From assembly GCA_945910005.1 (NCBI GenBank), contig OX246743.1, positions 47,863,637-47,927,636 of the forward strand: DNA of 64,000 nucleotides. Direction: 5' to 3'. This document shows, in pieces, positions 11,901-25,546 of the stretch. The notes below the pieces were generated by a model. It was not told the origin of the DNA, made no database searches, and saw nothing but the letters and a program-made list of their open reading frames with translations. A program made the translations under genes and the position numbers. The stretch is from Isoperla grammatica (taxonomy: Eukaryota > Arthropoda > Insecta > Plecoptera > Perlodidae). Each line of letters starts with the position of its first letter. Within the stretch, counting starts at the first letter, position 1.

Positions 11901-14900
11901 ATGGTGTGGCTGGGCTAGCAGCTTACTCCTCATGATGGTATGGCCGGGCTAGCAGCTTACTCCTCATGATGGTATGGCTGGGCAAGCAGCTTACTCCTCA
12001 TGGTGGTATGGCCGGGCTAGCAGCTTACTCCTCATGATGGTATGGCCGGGCTAGCAGCTTACTCCTCATGATGGTATGGCTGGGCTAGCAGCTTACTCCT
12101 CATGATGGTATGGCCGGGCTAGCAGCTTACTCCTCATGATGGTATGGCTGGGCTAGCAGCTTACTCCTCATGATGGTATGGCCGGGCTAGCAGCTTACTC
12201 CTCATGATGGTATGGCCGGGCTAGCAGCTTACTCCTCATGGTGGTATGGCCGGGCTAGCAGCTTACTCCTCATGGTGGTATGGCCGGGCTAGCAGCTTAC
12301 TCCTCATGGTGGTATGGCCGGGCTAGCAGCTTACTCCTCATGGTAGTACGGCCGGGCTAGCAGCTTACTCCTCATGATGGTATGGCCGGGCTAGCAGCTT
12401 ACTCCTCATGGTGGTATGGCCGGGCTAGCAGCTTACTCCTCATGGAAGTACGGCCGGGCTAGCAGCTTACTCCTCATGATGGTATGGCCGGGCTAGCAGC
12501 TTACTCCTCATGGTGGTATGGCCGGGCTAGCAGCTTACTCCTCATGGTGGTATGGCCGGGCTAGCAGCTTACTCCTCATGGTGGTATGGCCGGGCTAGCA
12601 GCTTACTCCTCATGGTGGTATGGCCGGGCTAGCAGCTTACTCCTCATGGTGGTATGGCCGGGCTAGCAGCTTACTCCTCATGGAAGTACGGCCGGGCTAG
12701 CAGCTTACTCCTCATGATGGTATGGCCGGGCTAGCAGCTTACTCCTCATGGTGGTATGGCCGGGCTAGCAGCTTACTCCTCATGGTGGTATGGCCGGGCT
12801 AGCAGCTTACTCCTCATGATGGTATGGCCGGGCTAGCAGCTTACTCCTCATGGTGGTATGGCCGGGCTAGCAGCTTACTCCTCATGGTGGTATGGCCGGG
12901 CTAGCAGCTTACTCCTCATGGTGGTATGGCCGGGCTAGCAGCTTACTCCTCATGGTGGTATGGCCGGGCTAGCAGCTTACTCCTCATGATGGTATGGCCG
13001 GGCTAGCAGCTTACTCCTCATGGTGGTATGGCCGGGCTAGCAGCTTACTCCTCATGGTGGTATGGCCGGGCTAGCAGCTTACTCCTCATGGTGGTATGGC
13101 CGGGCTAGCAGCTTACTCCTCATGGTGGTATGGCCGGGCTAGCAGCTTACTCCTCATGGTGGTATGGCCGGGCTAGCAGCTTACTCCTCATGATGGTATG
13201 GCCGGGCTAGCAGCTTACTCCTCATGGTGGTATGGCCGGGCTAGCAGCTTACTCCTCATGGTGGTTCCCTCGCTGTGTGACGTCATCCTACCACCAGCCT
13301 ACCAACCAGGCAGAACTAAAATTAGTTGTGCAAACGAGGAGATAAAATCCCTTTGAGGAGTTTATCAATTTGAGCTAATGAATTCTGTATGAATGTTGGT
13401 CTGTGGGCGCATGAGTCACCATAGCAACGCATCATACCGCCTCGCTACGCCGTGGGTAGAGTTGGCGCGCGGTAAGGATTCCACTCCCAGCATTTTAGTT
13501 GTTTGCGAAATATTCCTCAGTCAGGAGACATATCTTTCTAATGTCAATGGTGAGTTTACATAAACATTCAAACTCTATTTGGTTTTTTCTTCCAGGAGTA
13601 GCTACAACGTAATTTGAGTGCAATATCAATACAATGCGTTACCCAAAACACATTTAATACATTCTCTACCGATTAGTTTAGGGTCAAATTGTTCGTTTCT
13701 TGGACAACTAAAATACAGAGCGCCCCAATTCATAATGGCTTCTATACTTGTCCCGAAACAATCTACAGATGCTTTTGTCGACCAGTGACAAACCAGCGAG
13801 TCTTTCGTTTCGATTACCTATCGCTTAGTGGCCCCGAACCAAAGATAGTAAGATAAACCCTGTGGCCCCTTAACCATGCACGAGGCCTAGCATGTAGGTT
13901 CATGTCGGTATAGTGGCATACAGTCGCCATTTCGGCAGAGTTGCGGTTTACTGCAAGCCACCTCTAACTTTGAGGCCGCTAAGTTTATGTTTCGCTACTT
14001 TAGTACAAAGTCTTGTTTACTTAGCGAAGATGCTTCACAGAGTTCAGTATTGATTGAAGCGCCGTGTGCATCAGCCCGCACAGTTGACATACAACCTGCA
14101 TGCAATGTGTGACAGTTCAGTATTGATTGACGCGCCGTGTGCATCAGCCCGCACAGTTGACATACAACCTGCATGCAATGTGTGACAGTTCAGTATTGAT
14201 TGACGCGCCGTGTGCATCAGCCCGCACAGTTGACATACAACCTGCATGCAATGTGTGACAGTTCAGTATTGATTGACGCGCCGTGTGCATCAGCCCGCAC
14301 AGTTGACATACAACCTGCATGCAATGTGTGACAGTTCAGTATTGATTGACGCGCCGTGTGCATCAGCCCACACAGTTGACATACAACCTGCATGCAATGT
14401 GTGACAGTTCAGTATTGATTGACGCGCCGTGTGCATCAGCCCACACAGTTGACATACAACCTGCATGCAATGTGTGACAGTTCAGTATTGATTGACGCGC
14501 CGTGTGCATCAGCCCGCACAGTTGACATACAACCTGCATGCAATGTGTGACAGTTCAGTATTGATTGACGCGCCGTGTGCATCAGCCCACACAGTTGACA
14601 TACAACCTGCATTCAATGTGTGACAGTTCAGTATTGATTGACGCGCCGTGTGCATCAGCCCACACAGTTGACATACAACCTGCATGCAATGTGTGACAGT
14701 TCAGTATTGATTGACGCGCCGTGTGCATCAGCCCGCACAGTTGACATACAACCTGCATGCAATGTGTGACAGTTCAGTATTGATTGACGCGCCGTGTGCA
14801 TCAGCCCGCACAGTTGACATACAACCTGCATGCAATGTGTGACAGTTCAGTATTGATTGACGCGCCGTGTGCATCAGCCCGCACAGTTGACATACAACCT

Positions 14901-17900
14901 GCGTGCAATGTGTGACAGTTCAGTAGCGATTGACGCGCCGTGTGCATCAGCCCACACAGTTGACATACAACCTGCATGCAATGTGTGACAGTTCAGTATT
15001 GATTGACGCGCCGTGTGCATCAGCCCGCACAGTTGACATACAACCTGCATGCAATGTGTGACAGTTCAGTATTGATTGACGCGCCGTGTGCATCAGCCCA
15101 CACAGTTGACATACAACCTGCATGCAATGTGTGACAGTTCAGTATTGATTGACGCGCCGTGTGCATCAGCCCACACAGTTGACATACAACCTGCATGCAA
15201 TGTGTGACAGTTCAGTATTGATTGACGCGCCGTGTGCATCAGCCCGCACAGTTGACATACAACCTGCATGCAATGTGTGACAGTTCAGTATTGATTGACG
15301 CGCCGTATGCATCAGCCCGCACAGTTGACATACAACCTGCATGCAATGTGTGACAGTTCAGTATTGATTGACGCCCGTGTGCATCAGCCCACACAGTTGA
15401 CATACAACCTGCATGCAATGTGTGACAGTTCAGTATTGATTGACGCGCCGTGTGCATCAGCCCGCACAGTTGACATACAACCTGCATGCAATGTGTGACA
15501 GTTCAGTATTGATTGACGCGCCGTGTGCATCAGCCCACACAGTTGACATACAACCTGCATGCAATGTGTGACAGTTCAGTATTGATTGACGCCCGTGTGC
15601 ATCAGCCCATACAGTTGACATACAACCTGCATGCAATGTGTGACAGTTCAGTATTGATTGACGCGCCGTGTGCATCAGCCCGCACAGTTGACATACAACC
15701 TGCATGCAATGTGTGACAGTTTAGTATTGATTGACGCGCCGTGTGCATCAGCCCATACAGTTGACATACAACCTGCATGCAATGTGTGACAGTTCAGTAT
15801 TGATTGACGCGCCGTGTGCATCAGCCGACACAGGTGACATACAACCTGCATGCAATGTGTGACAGATCAGTATTGATTGACGCGCCGTGTGCATCAGCCC
15901 ACACAGTTGACATACAACCTGCATGCAATGTGTGACAGATCAGTATTGATTGACGCGCCGTGTGCATCAGCCCGCACAGTTGACATACAACCTGCATGCA
16001 ATGTGTGACAGTTCAGTATTGATTGACGCGCCGTGTGCATCAGCCCACACAGTTGACATACAACCTGCATGCAATGTGTGACAGTTCAGTATTGATTGAC
16101 GCGCCGTGTGCATCAGTCCGCACAGTTGACATACAACCTGCATGCAATGTGTGACAGTTCAGTATTGATTGACGCACCGTGTGCATCAGCCCACACAGTT
16201 GACATACAACCTGCATGCAATGTGTGACAGTTCAGTATTGATTGACGCGCCGTGTGCATCAGCCCGCACAGTTGACATACAACCTGCATGCGATGTGTGA
16301 CAGTTCAGTATTGATTGACGCGCCGTGTGCATCAGCCCACACAGTTGACATACAACCTGCATGCAATGTGTGACAGTTCAGTATTGATTGACGCGCCGTG
16401 TGCATCAGCCCGCACAGTTGACATACAACCTGCATGCAATGTGTGACAGTTCAGTATTGATTGACGCGCCGTGTGCATCAGCCCGCACAGTTGACATACA
16501 ACCTGCATGCAATGTGTGACAGTTCAGTATTGATTGACGCGCCGTGTGCATCAGCCCGCACAGTTGACATACAACCTGCATGCAATGTGTGACAGTTCAG
16601 TATTGATTGACGCGCCGTGTGCATCAGCCCACACAGTTGACGTACAACCTGCACGCAATGTGTGACAGTTCAGTATTGATTGACGCGCCGTGTGCATCAG
16701 CCCACACAGTTGACATACAACCTGCATGCAATGTGTGACAGTTCAGTATTGATTGACGCGCCGTGTGCATCAGCCCGCACAGTTGACATACAACCTGCAT
16801 GCAATGTGTGACAGTTCAGTATTGATTGACGCGCCGTGTGCATCAGCCCACACAGTTGACGTACAACCTGCATGCAATGTGTGACAGTTACATTGACGCG
16901 CCGTGTGCATCAGCCCACACAGTTGACATACAACCTGCATGCAATGTGTGACAGTTCAGTATTGATTGACGCCCGTGTGCATCAGCCCATACAGTTGACA
17001 TACAACCTGCATGCAATGTGTGACAGTTCAGTATTGATTGACGCGCCGTGTGCATCAGCCCGCACAGTTGACATACAACCTGCATTCAATGTGTGACAGT
17101 TCAGTATTGATTGACGCGCCGTGTGCATCAGCCCATACAGTTGACATACAACCTGCATGCAATGTGTGACAGTTCAGTATTGATTGACGCGCCGTGTGCA
17201 TCAGCCCACACAGTTGACATACAACCTGCATGCAATGTGTGACAGTTCAGTATTGATTGACGCGCCGTGTGCATCAGCCCACACAGTTGACATACAACCT
17301 GCATGCAATGTGTGACAGTTCAGTATTGATTGACGCGCCGTGTGCATCAGCCCACACAGTTGACATACAACCTGCATGCAATGTGTGACAGTTCAGTATT
17401 GATTGACGCGCCGTGTGCATCAGCCCGCACAGTTGACATACAACCTGCATGCAATGTGTGACAGTTCAGTATTGATTGACGCGCCGTGTGCATCAGCCCG
17501 CACAGGTGACATACAACCTGCATGCAATGTGTGACAGTTCAGTATAGATTGACGCGCCGTGTGCATCAGCCCACACAGTTGACATACAACCTGCATGCAA
17601 TGTGTAACAGTTCAGTATTGATTGACGCGCCGTGTGCATCAGCCCGCACAGTTGACATACAACCTGCATGCAATGTGTAACAGTTCAGTATTGATTGACG
17701 CGCCGTGTGCATCAGCCCACACAGTTGACATACAACCTGCATGCAATGTGTGACAGTTGAGTATTGATTGACGCGCCGTGTGCATCAGACCACACAGTTG
17801 ACATACAACCTGCATGCAATGTGTGGCAGTTCAGTATTGATTGACCCGCCGTGTGCATCAGCCCGCACAGTTGACATACAACCTGCATGCAATGTGTGAC

Positions 17901-20900
17901 AGTTCAGTATTGATTGACGCGCCGTGTGCATCAGCCCGCACAGTTGACATACAACCTGCATGCAATGTGTGACAGTTCAGTATTGATTGACGCGCCGTGT
18001 GCATTAGCCCGCACAGTTGACATACAACCTGCATGCAATGTGTGACGGTTCAGTATTGATTGATTGACGCGCCGTGTGCATCAGCTCACACAGTTGACAT
18101 ACAACCTGCATGCAATGTGTGACAGTTCAGTATTGATTGACGCGCCGTGTGCATCAGCCCACACAGTTGACATACAACCTGCATGCAATGTGTGACAGTT
18201 CAGTATTGATTGACGCGCCGTGTGCATCAGCCCGCACAGTGGACATACAACCTGCATGCAATGTGTGACAGTTTAGTATTGATTGACGCGCCGTGTGCAT
18301 CAGCCCGCACAGTTGACATACAACCTGCATGCAATGTGTGACAGTTCAGTATTGATTGACGCGCCGTGTGCATCAGCCCACACAGTTGACATACAACCTG
18401 CATGCAATGTGTGACAGTTCAGTATTGATTGACGCGCCGTATGCATCAGCCCACACAGTTGACATACAACCTGCATGCAATGTGTGACAGTTCAGTATTG
18501 ATTGACGCGCCGTGTGCATCAGCCCGCACAGTTGACATACAACCTGCATGCAATGTGTGACAGTTCAGTATTGATTGACGCGCCGTGTGCATCAGCCCAT
18601 ACAGTTGACATACAACCTGCATGCAATGTGTGACAGTTCAGTATTGATTGACGCGCCGTGTGCATCAGCCCGCACAGTTGACATACAACCTGCATGCAAT
18701 GTGTGACAGTTCAGTATTGATTGACGCGCCGTGTGCATCAGCCCGCACAGTTGACATACAACCTGCATGCAATGTGTGACAGTTCAGTATTGATTGACGC
18801 GCCGTGTGCATCAGCCCACACAGTTGACATACAACCTGCATTCAATGTGTGACAGTTCAGTATTGATTGACGCGCCGTGTGCATCAGCCCACACAGTTGA
18901 CATACAACCTGCATGCAATGTGTGACAGTTCAGTATTGATTGACGCGCCGTGTGCATCAGCCCGCACAGTTGACATACAACCTGCATGCAATGTGTGACA
19001 GTTCAGTATTGATTGACGCGCCGTGTGCATCAGCCCGCACAGTTGACATACAACCTGCATGCAATGTGTGACAGTTCAGTATTGATTGACGCGCCGTGTG
19101 CATTAGCCCGCACAGTTGACATACAACCTGCATGCAATGTGTGACAGTTCAGTATTGATTGACGCGCCGTGTGCATTAGCCCGCACAGTTGACATACAAC
19201 CTGCATGCAATGTGTGACAGTTCAGTATTGATTGACGCGCCGTGTGCATCAGCCCGCACAGTTTACATACAACCTGCATGCAATGTGTGACAGTTCAGTA
19301 TTGATTGACGCGCCGTGTGCATCAGCCCGCACAGTTGACATACAACCTGCGTGCAATGTGTGACAGTTCAGTAGCGATTGACGCGCCGTGTGCATCAGCC
19401 CACACAGTTGACATACAACCTGCATGCAATGTGTGACAGTTCAGTATTGATTGACGCGCCGTGTGCATCAGCCCGCACAGTTGACATACAACCTGCATGC
19501 AATGTGTGACAGTTCAGTATTGATTGACGCGCCGTGTGCATCAGCCCACACAGTTGACATACAACCTGCATGCAATGTGTGACAGTTCAGTATTGATTGA
19601 CGCGCCGTGTGCATCAGCCCACACAGTAAACATACAACCTGCATGCAATGTGTGACAGTTCAGTATTGATTGACGCGCCGTGTGCATCAGCCCGCACAGT
19701 TGACATACAACCTGCATGCAATGTGTGACAGTTCAGTATTGATTGACGCGCCGTGTGCATCAGCCCACACAGTTGACATACAGCCTGCATGCAATGTGTG
19801 ACAGTTCAGTATTGATTGATTGACGCGCCGTGTGCATCAGCCCACACAGTTGACATACAACCTGCATGCAATGTGTGACAGTTCAGTATTGATTGACGCG
19901 CCGTGTGTATCAGCCCACACAGTTGACATACAGCCTGCATGCAATGTGTGACAGTTCAGTATTGATTGATTGACGCGCCGTGTGCATCAGCCCACACAGT
20001 TGACATACAACCTGCATGCAATGTGTGACAGTTCAGTATTGATTGACGCGCCGTGTGCATCAGCCCGCACAGTTGACATACAACCTGCATGCAATGTGTG
20101 ACAGTTCAGTATTGATTGACGCGCCGTGTGCATCAGCCCACACAGTTGACATACAACCTGCATGCAATGTGTGACAGTTCAGTATTGATTGACGCGCCGT
20201 GTGCATCAGCCCGCACAGTTGACATACAACCTGCATGCAATGTGTGACAGTTGCATTGACGCGCCGTGTGCATCAGCCCGCACAGTTGACATACAACCTG
20301 CATGCAATGTGTGACAGTTCAGTATTGATTGACGCGCCGTGTGCATCAGTCCGCACAGTTGACATACAACCTGCATGCAATGTGTGACAGTTCAGTATTG
20401 ATTGACGCGCCGTGTGCATCAGCCCACACAGTTGACATACAACCTGCATGCAATGTGTGACAGTTCAGTATTGATTGACGCGCCGTGTGCATCAGCCCAC
20501 ACAGTTGACATACAACCTGCATGCAATGTGTGACAGTTCAGTAGCGATGCACGAAAGAAAAACACCACAAGCGGAAAGACATTACTCACGAACAGTAATC
20601 TAGTTTGGAAACAATAAATTGCTCCAAATTGACACCTCTGACGTTTCATGCAAACTGGATGGAAGTGCTCTACTGTTACAACGTAGGCAATACATTACAA
20701 CAATGATGCATCATGCCAGACAATTCTAAAATTTAGAGCCAAATGTTTTTTTTTCGTTAGTAAACCTTCTGAACATAGAAATAAACACTATGGACACTAT
20801 GGATTTTACTTTATTGTTTGAATGATTTGTAAGTACTGTCCTGGATGCACACATACACACACACACACACACCTGAGCACAGATTCGTAGTTTCCTTTGG

Positions 20901-21470
20901 GTGCCAAGTTACTAGAAATCGAAAATTTGGGAAATATACTTACTGAATTTGATATTTATTTAACGATCAGTAGTAGACATTCCCGGTACATATTGAATTA
21001 TTAATCGATAACTTAGTTATTTCAAGACTTTTTTTGGTTCGTTATCTAATTAATGATGTCTGGAGAATCAGGACATTCTAGTGAATATTTAATATTTTCA
21101 TCAGATTTCGTATTTTATTTTTTTCGTGATCTAATTATAGGTTTTCAAATAATGTTCATATTTACAAATGATATTCAATGATGCGCACAACTAATGATCG
21201 TAACCAAAACAGACGTACGACCTAAGCGTATTTAAACAAGATGGCTACATGTGTGCAGGCGTCCACTAGATTATGATTGCATAAATCAACACGATAGTAG
21301 ATTTTTCTTTTGTCAATCCAACAGCTGTAGAATTAAAATGATCACGTGATTAAAACATTCCCTAGGCTGTAATGTGACTCGATGATTTATACGGGTTGCT
21401 TTTGCCTTTTGCTCGCAAGATTCATTACTTTGTGGTTTAGCCAGGGACAAACTAATCATCCGACTCATTG

Positions 21471-21536
<66 letters not shown>

Positions 21537-24500
21537 CTTTCTCTCTCTCTCTCTATTACTAACATATTTTAATTCCTTGTCGTTTCTATAGTGGGACTGT
21601 CCTTCACTGACGTCAATGGGTAGCTCACTAGCTCGCAATATCATTCTATAGCGGGACTGTCCTTCACTGACGTCAATGGGTAGCTCACTGACGTCCATGG
21701 GTAGCTCACTGACGTCAATGGGTAGCTCACTGACGTCAATGGGTAGCTCACTGACGTCAATAAGTAGCTCACTGACGTCAATGGGTAGCTCACTGACGTC
21801 AATGGGTAGCTCACTGCCGTCAATGGGTAGCTCACTGACGTCAATGGGTAGCTCACTGCCGGCAATGGGTAGCTCACTGACGTCAATGGGTAGCTCACTG
21901 CCGGCAATGGGTAGCTCACTGACGTCAATGGGTAGCTCACTGCCGGCAATGGGTAGCTCACTGACGTCAATGGGTAGCTCACTGCCGGCAATGGGTAGTT
22001 CACTGACGTCAATGGGCAGCTCACTAGCTCGCAATATCCATCGATATTTTATTGATATCTCAAGAATTCACTTCAAGATCTTGAAAAATGATTCATATCC
22101 AGTATTTGGTTCGGCACCAGCTAGACAATGAATTAAAAACTCACAAAAATTGTAATCGTCACGATTGTCATCTCAGTTATTAATAGAATAATTTATGATT
22201 TTGTTATTACTAAATAATACATCGATCGTAACGATAACAGTTTTTTAAACTTGAATTAAGTCTGTTGTTTAGTTGGGTTATAAAAAGCAAACTCGGGTAT
22301 GAATCACTTTTCCAATATCGTAAAGCGTTCGCAAGACATTTTCGAGTTGGACTCCCCCTTTACCGCATAATTACCTCAGTTGAAGGTCAATGCCCCCCTC
22401 CCCCTCCCCACCCACACTATCATGAATAGTTGCTAATTAAAGTCGCCCTGGCATTGGGCACGTGTGACCGTATGGATCCCGTGTAAACGACCCCCCCACC
22501 CAAGGGGATGATCGAGTCGCATAGCAACCCCCCATCCGGCTCAGCCCCTTCCTTTCATCTCTACGGGGAGGAAAACACACAGGGAAACTGGTCAATGTTG
22601 AAAGGGAATCTGAGAGAAAATTTTCTTTTCTTATGGAGAAAACGACGATTCATTTGTCGGTCGATCGTCAACAATTCTGAATCTGGTTTTGTGATGACGA
22701 GAAAGAAATCGCCTGTTTTCAGTGGAGCGTTGAACCAACATAACAGTAAAGAGTGGTGAACTCAGGATAGGTACAAAACAACGTGTTTTCAACGCTGCGA
22801 AGAGATCGTGAGTCATTGTGCGCGGGTGTCAGGTAAGACTGTCAATTGTCTTTGCCCTCCGTTCCGTCGTCGCCCCTAGACTGCACGGGGGACTCTGCCG
22901 AAGACAGCGAACCCAGCCAGCGAGGGAAGCGGCAGACAAAGAAAATTGTTTTTTTTTGTGTGTGTAGTCGTTGGAAAACGCGAAATAGAGTGTCCGCCCG
23001 AAATCGCGACAGTGCTCTGGAAATGGTCAGCCTCGGTTTTCAACACGCCTCGTTGGGTTTAAATAAAAGGAACATATTTATAGAGTACTATTGTGTTTTG
23101 TGTTGATGTTTTGAAAGGACGGAAGATATTTTATCGCCTACAGTATTGACAACAATGCAACACAACCGCCAGCCACTACTTTGACCAGATAATAGACTGT
23201 ACGGAATCAATTGGCAAAAAGTTAAATTATAGCAATGATAAATTTAGATATCAGATTTGCTTCAATTGAGAAGGTTGTAGATTCGACTTCGGCTACCGGC
23301 AAACAGTACACACTGTCATTGTATGCTTGCCAACTGACATGCAACGCCCGCCCTTCTTTATGAAGCCCCCCTTGGGGACGAGACCTTATGTTCACGGACC
23401 GAGTTATTATTCCATATTGCAGGGAAACGTTCTCGAAAACAAGATGTTGGCTAATGTGCCCTTAATCTAAACCAAGGCCGACATTTACGACGTCTTCTAG
23501 GCCATAGGACATTGTGGGGGGGGGGGGGGGGGGGGGGCGTCTATCTCATTTATACCGACAAGCGGGGGAAATATATTTCATTTTCATTTCCTCGTAAACC
23601 TCGTAAACTTGCCGAGCTACAGTTTTTTAATCTTTATTCCTTGAAACGAGACGAGCGAATAAAATTAATGAAACAAGAACAATTTATTGTAAACTGTAAT
23701 TGCTGATGAAATAGAGTCCAATAGTACTTCTATAGTTTCCAGCATCTCCTTGAAACAGGTACAACAGGTACAACAGGTACATTCGTGACTGATAATATGC
23801 ACGACCTTATATTGGATACCTGGAAATCCGAACCACGGTACGAAAAACGCCAGGAATAAAAACGGGGGTCACGGGCCTACTTTTTTGAGTTATTTCGACT
23901 TAAAGATTAAGCAATTCCCCTATCTTTGTCGATCCACTAAAACTTCACTTTTATGATATTTGGCTGAAATTTGCAACATACACTATAATATGTGTGCTTT
24001 TCAATTATCTAAAAACAAAAACGGGGGTCACCGGCCTACTTTTTTGAGGTATTCCGACTTTAAGATTTAGCAATTCCCCTAATTTTGAAACTTCACTTAT
24101 AATGATTATAATGATATTTGGCTGAAATTCGCAACTAAAGTATCTTATTATTATCTTAAACCAAAGCGGGGGTCACGGGCCTACTTTAAAGATTAAGCAA
24201 TTTCCCTACATTCGTCGATCCATTGAGACTTCACTTATAATGATATTTGGCTGAAATTGGCAACATACACCTTAATATGTGTGTTGTTCAATTATATTTA
24301 AAAAAAACGGGTGTCACCGGCCTACTTTTTTTTAGTTATTCCGACTTAAAGATTAAGCAATTGCCCTATCTTTGTCGATCCACTGAAACTTTACTTATAA
24401 TGATATTTGGCTGAAATTGGCAACATACACTATTATATGTGTGCTGTTCAATTATCTAAAAACAAAAACGGGGGTCATTGGCCTACTTTTTTGAGGTATT

Positions 24501-25464
24501 CCGACGCAAAGATTAAGCAATTCCCCTATCTTTGTCGATCCATTGAAACTTTACTCATAATGATATTTGGCTGAAATTGGCAACATACACTGTAATATGT
24601 GTGCTTCAAAACAAAAACGGGGGTCACGGGCCTACTTTTTTGAGTTATTCCAACTTTAAGATTAAGCAATTTCCCCTATCTTTGAATCTTTACTTATAAT
24701 GATTAAAATGATATTTGGCTGAAATTCGCAACATACACTAAAGTATGTGTGCTTTTTAAGTATCTAAAAACAAAAACGGGGGTCACGGGCCTACTTTTTC
24801 GAGTTATTCCGACTTAAAGATTAAGCAATTTCCCTATATTCGTCGATCCATTGAAACTTTACTTATAATGATATTTGGCTGAAATTCGCAACATACACTA
24901 AAGTATGTGTGCTTTTCAATTATCTTTAAACAAAAACGGGGGTCACCGGCCTACTTTTTTGAGTTATTCCGACTTAAAGATAAAGCTATTCCCCTATATT
25001 TGTCGATCCATTGAAACTTCACTTATAAACCCCCATACATTCGTAGGACCCCCCTTGGCCCCCCCCAATGGAAAATTCCTGGCGTCGTCGCTGATGACGA
25101 AGATTGATTGTTCTATCAGTCGATGTTGTCTTTAGTTGTGAATTGAGTCATTTGATTGTCATTATCGTGGGGGGGGGGGGGGGGGGGGGAGGAGGAGGAG
25201 GAGGAGGGAGGTCCCCTCAAACCTCTCCCTATCTCGTTAGGTGCGATTGGAATTAACTTGATGAGTGGATGGCGGAAATGAGCGAGGCTGGGTTTAGAAA
25301 ACGGAAGTCGGGTAATAGAATTTGGGCAACATACGGTTTGGATGTGGGTCAGGCCTTATTGATCGCCCACGAACCAACTGAGAAGGATAGGGCGACGAGG
25401 ACGAAACCGCTAACCGAGACGATTCTTAACGAACTCTGGTTATTTCTATGGTGACGCGAGTGGC

Positions 25465-25546
<82 letters not shown>

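Noticed and set aside
14037..20546. Multiple 60-80 codon frames as a repeated gene family
   Set aside because: They follow from a three-unit frame cycle of the 73 bp repeat and occur on both strands equally.
21465..22034. Long repetitive open frames (up to 189 codons) on both strands
   Set aside because: They exist because a 21 bp unit keeps frame; they run into the CT microsatellite, lack splice or start context, and have no protein family.
22508..23106. Two 83-86 codon frames as a small gene
   Set aside because: No recognisable family, no supporting splice sites or promoter, and they lie inside the FBXL16 intron.
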